Source: MGBC120314 sp964403785 (GTDB lineage: Bacteria; Bacillota; Clostridia; Lachnospirales; Lachnospiraceae). Taken from it: 11,046 nucleotides of DNA. Shown here piece by piece: positions 6,661 through 11,046 of the stretch. The position numbers were made by a program, and so were the translations under genes. Below the pieces are notes generated by a model that made no database searches, was not told the DNA's origin, and saw only the letters and a program-made list of their open reading frames with translations. Location: NCBI GenBank assembly GCA_964403785.1, contig CAYOHM010000068.1, forward strand, positions 1 to 11,046. Reading direction: 5' to 3'. Each line of letters begins with the position of its first letter. Position 1 is the first letter of the stretch.

Positions 6661-8247
6661 ATGACAAAGAAAAAAGAAGCATTGCAGGTACTGCTGTCAT
6701 TTGTATGTGCCGCAGCGATTATAGCGGGTGTTTTCCTGTATTGGAGCCGGTATAAGGTGATATGGTTCTGTGATGAGATTTATTCGTATTTTACCGCAAA
6801 TTCGGCATATGCCGTCGGGTCAAGAATCGAATATGGCAAATGGTACGATTCTCAATTTGTGGTTGATGATATGTCACCCGAATGTGGTAGATATTTTTTC
6901 AGAACACAGCACAATGTGCGTTCCGATGACCATCCGCCGATATATTTTCTGACTATGCATATGGCATCACTTATTGCAGGTAAAAGCATCTCAAAGTGGG
7001 TGGGGCTTTCAATTAATTTAATATGTGTTATGGGAATTTCATTATTTGCGTTCCTTTTGTTTTATTTTATTTCTCGCAAAAAAATCTTTGCCATGCTGGC
7101 GGTAACTGCACTTGGTCTGCTGCCGTCCATGCTTACAAATGCAATGCTTATAAGAATGTACTGTATGATGACGGCATGGGCTTTATTTTATGTGTTTATA
7201 AGCTATGTCTTATATACCCGGGAAAGGGATTTTATAGTAAGACATAAGCTTCTGGCAGGCGCGCTGTATTTAGTTCTTTCATTCATTACTGCCTTTGGGT
7301 TTTTGACACAATATTACTTTGCTGTATTTGCAGCTGCATTTACATTTTGCTACGGAATATATTGTATAATTAAGCGGTATTGGGACAAGCTCTGCTGCTT
7401 TGCAGCCTCAATGGTTATTTCGGTGGGCATTGCCACGCTAATCTGGCCGGATTGGATTACCCAGCTCTTTTACAGATATTGCGGTGAGGAGGTATTTTCA
7501 CAGGCTGCGGATTTCTCGGGTATTTTTTCGGAAATCATCTATGGGCTTACCTGTATGCCTAAGCTGATGTTTTACAGGTTTTATATAATCGGTATGGTGC
7601 TTATTGTCGCTGGAATTGCCTTTTTAATATATAAAAAGGACGCTTTTTTGCCGTTGATTTTAATGCTGCTTGGCAGTTCGGTCATTTACTGTCTTATTGT
7701 GGCACACGTAACTCCGTCCTATTACTTGGATGCCAGATATTTTTATATGGCAACGGCGGTAGGTTATGTGGGTGTTTTGCTGCAGTTTGTAAGATGTGCG
7801 GATTATATCGGCAAAGAAAGCGTAAAAAATGCAGTAACCTATGGTGTGCCGATGCTTTTGATTATTATGAATGTCTTAATTTCACAATTTGATGAAATGT
7901 CAATGGGATATGTGGATAAGTCCGGCCAGTACAATGCAAAACGTGAACAACTTTCCGGATATTCCGATATGCCGTGGGTGGTATACGGATATGAGAACTG
8001 GTCATTTATGGAAACATATTATGATTTGGCGCTTGGAAGCCGTTTTATAGTTTACAGTGATACGGATACCTTTGATGAAGATGAATGTCCGGCTGACGGA
8101 GAGGATTTCTTATTCTTCCTTAACAACACGTTTTTATCAAATGAGGAAATACTTGAACGGTTAAATAATATATATGGGTGTGACCACGAAATAGAGTACC
8201 TGTTTAGCAAAGGCTCCGAGGTTTATCTGGTTCGGCACATCAAATAA
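6661..8247 (+). CDS. GT-C-type membrane glycosyltransferase-like protein, paralog 2
   Basis: A 528-residue paralog of the preceding protein, sharing motifs in the same order along its whole length: FCDEIYSY (36-43, acids Asp38 and Glu39), HPPIY (91-95), SKWVGL (111-116), IRMY (164-167), GFLTQYYFAVF (213-223), WPDWI (262-266), the TP...L..RYF region (351-361), YVDKSGQY (417-424) and PWVVYGYEN (438-446). Two visible differences are the loop between the first acidic motif and HPP (residues 44-90), which is largely unlike that of paralog 1 and holds an extra Cys75, and the tail end. The ribosome site AGGGAG (6649-6654) is 6 bases from the ATG. The 22-base gap after paralog 1 means the two are co-transcribed. 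It is followed 26 bases after the stop by a terminator-like hairpin. The activity is inferred from family motifs only. Confidence 0.83.
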   Translation: MTKKKEALQVLLSFVCAAAIIAGVFLYWSRYKVIWFCDEIYSYFTANSAYAVGSRIEYGKWYDSQFVVDDMSPECGRYFFRTQHNVRSDDHPPIYFLTMHMASLIAGKSISKWVGLSINLICVMGISLFAFLLFYFISRKKIFAMLAVTALGLLPSMLTNAMLIRMYCMMTAWALFYVFISYVLYTRERDFIVRHKLLAGALYLVLSFITAFGFLTQYYFAVFAAAFTFCYGIYCIIKRYWDKLCCFAASMVISVGIATLIWPDWITQLFYRYCGEEVFSQAADFSGIFSEIIYGLTCMPKLMFYRFYIIGMVLIVAGIAFLIYKKDAFLPLILMLLGSSVIYCLIVAHVTPSYYLDARYFYMATAVGYVGVLLQFVRCADYIGKESVKNAVTYGVPMLLIIMNVLISQFDEMSMGYVDKSGQYNAKREQLSGYSDMPWVVYGYENWSFMETYYDLALGSRFIVYSDTDTFDEDECPADGEDFLFFLNNTFLSNEEILERLNNIYGCDHEIEYLFSKGSEVYLVRHIK

Positions 8248-8273
8248 AATTTGCATAAAAATATTTTATCTGC

Positions 8274-8309
8274 CATAGGATAGTATAAATTATCCTATGA
8301 TGTTTTTTT
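8274..8309 (+). terminator. Hairpin plus T7 run between the glycosyltransferase pair and spmB
   Basis: CATAGGATA (8274-8282) pairs perfectly with TATCCTATG (8291-8299). A G-T and a T-A pair extend the stem to 11 with a four-base ATAA loop. ATG and then seven T (8303-8309) follow. The form fits an intrinsic terminator or attenuator, though the stem is AT-rich with only 3 G-C pairs and the T run begins 3 bases after it. The T run touches the spmB start codon. Confidence 0.55.
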
Positions 8310-8834
8310 ATGCAGTTTTTGTTGTATTTGTCAGATTATATAATGCCACTTTTGATTTTCTATATTGTCGGTTTTGGTATGCTTATGAAAACAAATGTGT
8401 ATGATTGCTTTGTAAAAGGCGCAAAGGAAGGCTTAAACACAGTAGTAAAAATATTACCGACGCTCGTCGGACTTATGGTTGGCGTCTCGGCATTAAGAAC
8501 ATCGGGATTCCTTGATATGCTGTGCAATATCCTGACAGCTCCCGCAGCACTCCTTAATTTTCCTAAGGAACTGGTGCCGCTGGCAATAGTCAGGCTGTTT
8601 TCCTCCTCGGCAGCAACGGGGCTTGGACTTGATATTTTTAAGCAATACGGCACGGATTCCTATATAGGGCTTGTAGCGTCCATAATGATGGGGTGTACGG
8701 AAACTGTTTTTTATACGATGTCGGTATATTTTATGACTGCAAAGGTAAAAAAGACAAGATGGACACTGCCCGGAGCATTACTGTGCACGCTTGCAGGAAT
8801 AGCAGCCAGCACTGTAATTGCTGGCCTTATGTAA
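8310..8834 (+). CDS. spmB: Spore maturation protein B (SpmB-like membrane protein)
   Basis: A 174-residue membrane protein of the nucleoside-recognition/Gate family, partner of SpmA; B. subtilis SpmB has about 178 residues. The N-terminus MQFLLYLSDYIMPLLIF matches the family's usual beginning. Further landmarks are FVKGAKEGLNTVVKILPTLVG (34-54), DIFKQYGTDSYIG (108-120) and SIMMGCTETVFYTMSVYF (124-141), then KKTRWTLPGALL. The loop at 95-104 reads RLFSSSAATG, whereas from memory most members have RP(I/L)SGSAA, so a conserved Pro and Gly seem lost. An in-frame stop at 8298-8300 rules out a start further upstream, and ATG 8310 has no Shine-Dalgarno sequence before it; the next in-frame ATG (8343) has none either. 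Translation may depend on a very short leader or on the hairpin. The usual neighbour spmA is 3.3 kb upstream. Confidence 0.9.
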   Translation: MQFLLYLSDYIMPLLIFYIVGFGMLMKTNVYDCFVKGAKEGLNTVVKILPTLVGLMVGVSALRTSGFLDMLCNILTAPAALLNFPKELVPLAIVRLFSSSAATGLGLDIFKQYGTDSYIGLVASIMMGCTETVFYTMSVYFMTAKVKKTRWTLPGALLCTLAGIAASTVIAGLM

Positions 8835-8849
8835 AACATTTGACAAATA

Positions 8850-8858
8850 TGGTATAAT
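8850..8858 (+). promoter_or_regulatory. Extended -10 promoter element before the PHP phosphatase gene
   Basis: TGGTATAAT (8850-8858) is a consensus extended -10 in the 48-base gap after spmB. A perfect TTGACA (8840-8845) is present but only 7 bases upstream, far too close to be its -35 box, and no good -35 exists at 16-18 bases. Transcription would start near 8865, leaving a short leader carrying the ribosome site AAAGGAG (8868-8874). Confidence 0.5.
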
Positions 8859-8882
8859 TTACATCAAAAAGGAGCTTAATAT

Positions 8883-9689
8883 ATGTACCTGGTGGATTAT
8901 CATATACATTCTAAATATTCTTTTGACGCAGCCACAGAGCTTGAGGATATTTGTGAGGCCGCGATTGAGCGTGGTCTGTCGGAGATTGCAATAACGGACC
9001 ATATGGATATTTTCAGCAATAAACCCTATGAGCATATACTGAATTGCAAGGCTCTGTATGAAGATTTACGTGAAATTAAAGAGAAGTACAGTGGCAGGCT
9101 GAAGGTCAGGGCGGGTGTTGAATACGGACAGCCGCAGGCAAATCCTGATGAAGCGCAAAGGTTTATGCGTGACTTTGGGCAGGGGCTTGACTTTGTTATT
9201 GGTTCTGTTCACAATATGGAAAATGACATAGATGCCTATGATTACGATTATAAGAAGATAGACTATCACAGGGTTTTTGAAATGTTTCTTGACTGGACAA
9301 AGATACTGGCATCGGATTACGATTATGACGTGCTGGGTCATATCACCTATCCGTCCAGATATATTTACGAGCAGATAAAGGTGCGCGTTGATTTTGACCA
9401 ATATATTGACCGCTACACTGATATATTAAAGACTGTAATACATCGTGGAAAGGGCATAGAGCTTAATATGTCGGGATATGCCAGAGGGACGCAGGATGCA
9501 ATGCCCGATATGGGTCTGCTTAAATTATACCGGAGGCTTGGCGGAGAAATAATAACAGTTGGCTCCGATGCACACAAGGTCGGACATGTGGGCATTGTAA
9601 CGGCGCAGGGTTATGACATTCTTAAAGAAGCCGGATTTGAATATATCACAGTCTTTGAAAAAAGAAAGCCGGAATTTGTGAAGTTGTAG
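8883..9689 (+). CDS. hisK: PHP-family histidinol-phosphate phosphatase
   Basis: A 268-residue cytosolic metal-dependent phosphatase of the HisJ/HisK type, expected to convert L-histidinol phosphate to histidinol in histidine synthesis. The PHP metal-site residues are visible in order: His7 and His9 in DYHIHSKYS, Asp39-His40 in TDHMD, Glu80 in GVEYGQ, His110 in GSVHNM, His153 in DVLGHITYP, and Asp229 and His231 in VGSDAHK. GSVH and the length of about 270 residues favour histidinol phosphatase over other PHP proteins. The start has AAAGGAG 8 bases upstream. No other histidine gene is in the window, and a related phosphoesterase role cannot be excluded. The 3' end of the gene carries one arm of the probable dapL terminator. 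The gene converges on dapL with a 28-base gap. Confidence 0.85.
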   Translation: MYLVDYHIHSKYSFDAATELEDICEAAIERGLSEIAITDHMDIFSNKPYEHILNCKALYEDLREIKEKYSGRLKVRAGVEYGQPQANPDEAQRFMRDFGQGLDFVIGSVHNMENDIDAYDYDYKKIDYHRVFEMFLDWTKILASDYDYDVLGHITYPSRYIYEQIKVRVDFDQYIDRYTDILKTVIHRGKGIELNMSGYARGTQDAMPDMGLLKLYRRLGGEIITVGSDAHKVGHVGIVTAQGYDILKEAGFEYITVFEKRKPEFVKL

Positions 9690-9702
9690 CTTTCAAATTC
9701 CG
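9659..9702 (-). terminator. Probable intrinsic terminator of dapL, overlapping the end of the PHP gene
   Basis: On the minus strand CGGAATTTG (9702-9694) pairs perfectly with CAAATTCCG (9678-9670). The 15-base loop can close further through AAG/CTT. The T-rich tract GCTTTCTTTTTT follows directly. It begins 16 bases after the dapL stop. One arm and the T tract lie in the last codons of the convergent phosphatase gene. Read on the plus strand the hairpin has no T tract, so it favours leftward termination. Confidence 0.68.
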
Positions 9703-9717
9703 ACTTATCTGATAAGT
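9703..9717. repeat. Perfect 7-bp dyad between convergent genes
   Basis: ACTTATC T GATAAGT fills the space between the terminator stem and the dapL stop codon. It can fold as a six-pair hairpin with a three-base loop in either transcript and may assist termination. No T run follows on the plus strand. Confidence 0.5.
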
Positions 9718-10917
9718 TTAAAACAATGTTTCAAAACGCTTCATTGCTTCGATTGTGTTCTCGCGGCTGCCGAAGGAGGTAAGTCGGAAGAAGTTCTTGC
9801 CGTTCTTTCCAAATCCGGCACCCGGTGTACCTACAACCTGAATCTTGTTTAACATAAAATCAAAGAAATCCCATGAATCCATACCCATTGGGCACTCAAA
9901 CCAGATATACGGTGAATTGATACCGCCAAAGTATCGGACGTTCTTTTTCTCCATCGTGTCGGCGATAATACGCGCGTTTTTCTGGTAAAATTCAATGTTT
10001 TCCATGCACTGTGCCATTCCCTCTTCAGTGAATACGGCGGCAGCACCGCGCTGTATTATGTATGAGGTTGAGTTGAATTTGGTTGACTGTCTTCTGTTCC
10101 ACATTGCATTAAGGGACATCACAGTACCTCTGCCTGACATAAACTTAAGCTCCTTAGGAACAATTGTGTAACCGCATCTTGTGCCTGTAAAACCGGCGGT
10201 TTTAGACAGTGAGCAGAACTCAATGGCACATTTTTTTGCACCCTCGATTTCAAAAATGCTTCTCGCAAGGTTATCCTTATCGGTTACGAAAGCTTCGTAG
10301 GCTGCGTCAAAAAGGATGACGGCATCATTGGCAAGTGCGTAGTCGACCCATTCCTTAAGCTGTGCCTTGCTGTAACAGGCACCTGTTGGGTTGTTAGGCG
10401 AGCAGATATAAATTACATCGGCATGAACGCTCAAATCAGGCATAGGAAGAAAATCGTTTTCAGCATTTCCGTCCATATAAACTAGCTTCTTGCCCATCAT
10501 GATATTAGTGTCAACATAAACAGGATATACAGGGTCCGGTACAAGAATTACGTTATCATTGTCGAATAATTCTGTAATATTGCCTGTATCACTCTTGGCA
10601 CCGTCCGATACGAATATTTCATCCGCATCAATGTCAACGTCACGTCTTAGGTAGTAGTCCCTGATGGCATTTCTTAAAAATTCATAACCTCTCTCAGGAC
10701 CATAACCCTTGAAGGTTTCAGCCGCTGCCATAGCGTCAACGCCCTCATGAAGAGCCTTTATAGCAAGTGGGGCAAGGGGCTTCGTGACATCACCGATACC
10801 CAGACGAATAACCGGCTTGTCAGGGTTGGCCTTCGTATACTCGGCAACTCTGTGTGCAATTTCAGAGAAAAGATAGCTTTCCTGAAGATCAAGATAATTC
10901 TCATTTAACTTTGGCAT
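9718..10917 (-). CDS. dapL: LL-diaminopimelate aminotransferase
   Basis: A 399-residue PLP-dependent class I/II aminotransferase that makes LL-2,6-diaminopimelate directly from tetrahydrodipicolinate and glutamate, bypassing the succinylase and acetylase routes to lysine and peptidoglycan. The start MPKLNENYLDLQESYLFSEI and the segment IRLGIGDVTKPLAP (37-50) are characteristic of DapL. FKGYGPERGYEFLR (69-82), NNPTG (175-179), DAAYE (204-208), SLSKTAGFTGTRCGY with the PLP lysine at 239, and FFRLTSFG with the carboxylate-binding Arg378 complete the fold. The length is close to the family norm of about 390-410. The start is set by AAAGGAG (10927-10933 on the minus strand), 9 bases upstream. It is transcribed alone in this window, convergent to the PHP phosphatase gene, with a terminator hairpin just past the stop. 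Confidence 0.95.
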   Translation of the reverse strand: MPKLNENYLDLQESYLFSEIAHRVAEYTKANPDKPVIRLGIGDVTKPLAPLAIKALHEGVDAMAAAETFKGYGPERGYEFLRNAIRDYYLRRDVDIDADEIFVSDGAKSDTGNITELFDNDNVILVPDPVYPVYVDTNIMMGKKLVYMDGNAENDFLPMPDLSVHADVIYICSPNNPTGACYSKAQLKEWVDYALANDAVILFDAAYEAFVTDKDNLARSIFEIEGAKKCAIEFCSLSKTAGFTGTRCGYTIVPKELKFMSGRGTVMSLNAMWNRRQSTKFNSTSYIIQRGAAAVFTEEGMAQCMENIEFYQKNARIIADTMEKKNVRYFGGINSPYIWFECPMGMDSWDFFDFMLNKIQVVGTPGAGFGKNGKNFFRLTSFGSRENTIEAMKRFETLF

Positions 10918-10926
10918 CTTTGTAAA

Positions 10927-10933
10927 CTCCTTT
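10927..10933 (-). promoter_or_regulatory. Ribosome binding site of dapL
   Basis: Minus-strand AAAGGAG, 9 bases before the ATG at 10917. Upstream in the leader, the minus strand reads TACAATATAAC (10952-10942), a possible -10 region without a convincing -35. Confidence 0.75.
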
Positions 10934-10999
10934 TAAATCTGTTATATTGTAGGTAATTGTGAAACTAAGGCAGGTGCAGGCATATAGGTGCGATTATTC

Positions 11000-11025
11000 G
11001 GCACGTTTGCACTAAAAGTTCGCAC
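11000..11025. repeat. GTGC-rich short direct repeats upstream of dapL
   Basis: On the plus strand GTTTGCAC (11005-11012) and GTTCGCAC (11018-11025) are direct repeats with one mismatch at a 13-base period, next to a further GCAC (11001-11004). Such closely spaced half-sites could bind a regulator or belong to a dispersed repeat. The window ends 21 bases further on, so the extent cannot be judged. Confidence 0.35.
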
Positions 11026-11046
11026 GCAGCGGTACATAAGGCAGCA

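Noticed and set aside
8840..8858. TTGACA and TATAAT as a paired sigma-A promoter
   Set aside because: The boxes are only 7 bases apart; only the extended -10 is retained as a candidate.
10942..11046. Minus-strand open frame of 34 codons ending at 10942, possible 3' end of an upstream gene
   Set aside because: It is too short and compositionally odd, with a second frame open over much of the same stretch; it cannot be supported without sequence past the window edge.

Overview
The window looks like a piece of a low-to-moderate GC Firmicute genome, most likely class Clostridia and plausibly Lachnospiraceae. The grounds are strong AGGAGG-type ribosome sites, AT-rich spacers with near-consensus sigma-A promoters, a divided spmA/spmB pair, an LL-diaminopimelate aminotransferase (dapL) route to lysine and peptidoglycan, and a PHP-type histidinol phosphatase. 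Family assignments rest on motifs read from the translations and on memory of the families, not on searches. A run of 100 N (1388-1487) marks a scaffold gap of unknown real size.

Layout. Minus strand 1-1360 holds the first 453 codons of a long-form glucose-6-phosphate isomerase, cut by the window edge. Across the gap, two back-to-back promoters (minus 1502-1530 for pgi, plus 1533-1561) drive divergent transcription. The plus-strand unit encodes a D-2-hydroxyacid dehydrogenase of the hydroxypyruvate reductase type (1592-2545) and an 87-residue protein of unknown function (2558-2821). A new promoter (2915-2943) precedes a 457-residue cytosolic helical protein containing a tandem 11-residue Glu/Arg repeat (2997-4370). 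All on the plus strand there follow spmA (4431-5033), two paralogous multi-pass GT-C-type glycosyltransferase-like proteins (5085-6638 and 6661-8247), spmB (8310-8834) and a PHP histidinol phosphatase (8883-9689). Convergent to these is dapL (9718-10917, minus), whose probable terminator lies inside the end of the phosphatase gene. The last 129 bases are the dapL leader and an unexplained GTGC-rich patch.

How it works together. pgi, the dehydrogenase, the phosphatase and dapL are ordinary central and amino-acid metabolism. The unusual part is 2997-8834. SpmA and SpmB are normally encoded side by side; here two large membrane glycosyltransferase-like genes sit between them, and spmB begins directly after a hairpin plus T-run with no visible ribosome site. 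This suggests either an insertion into an old spmAB operon with separately controlled expression of spmB, or a composite envelope or spore-coat glycosylation module. The upstream helical protein may or may not belong to it. The module idea is inference; the layout is seen directly.
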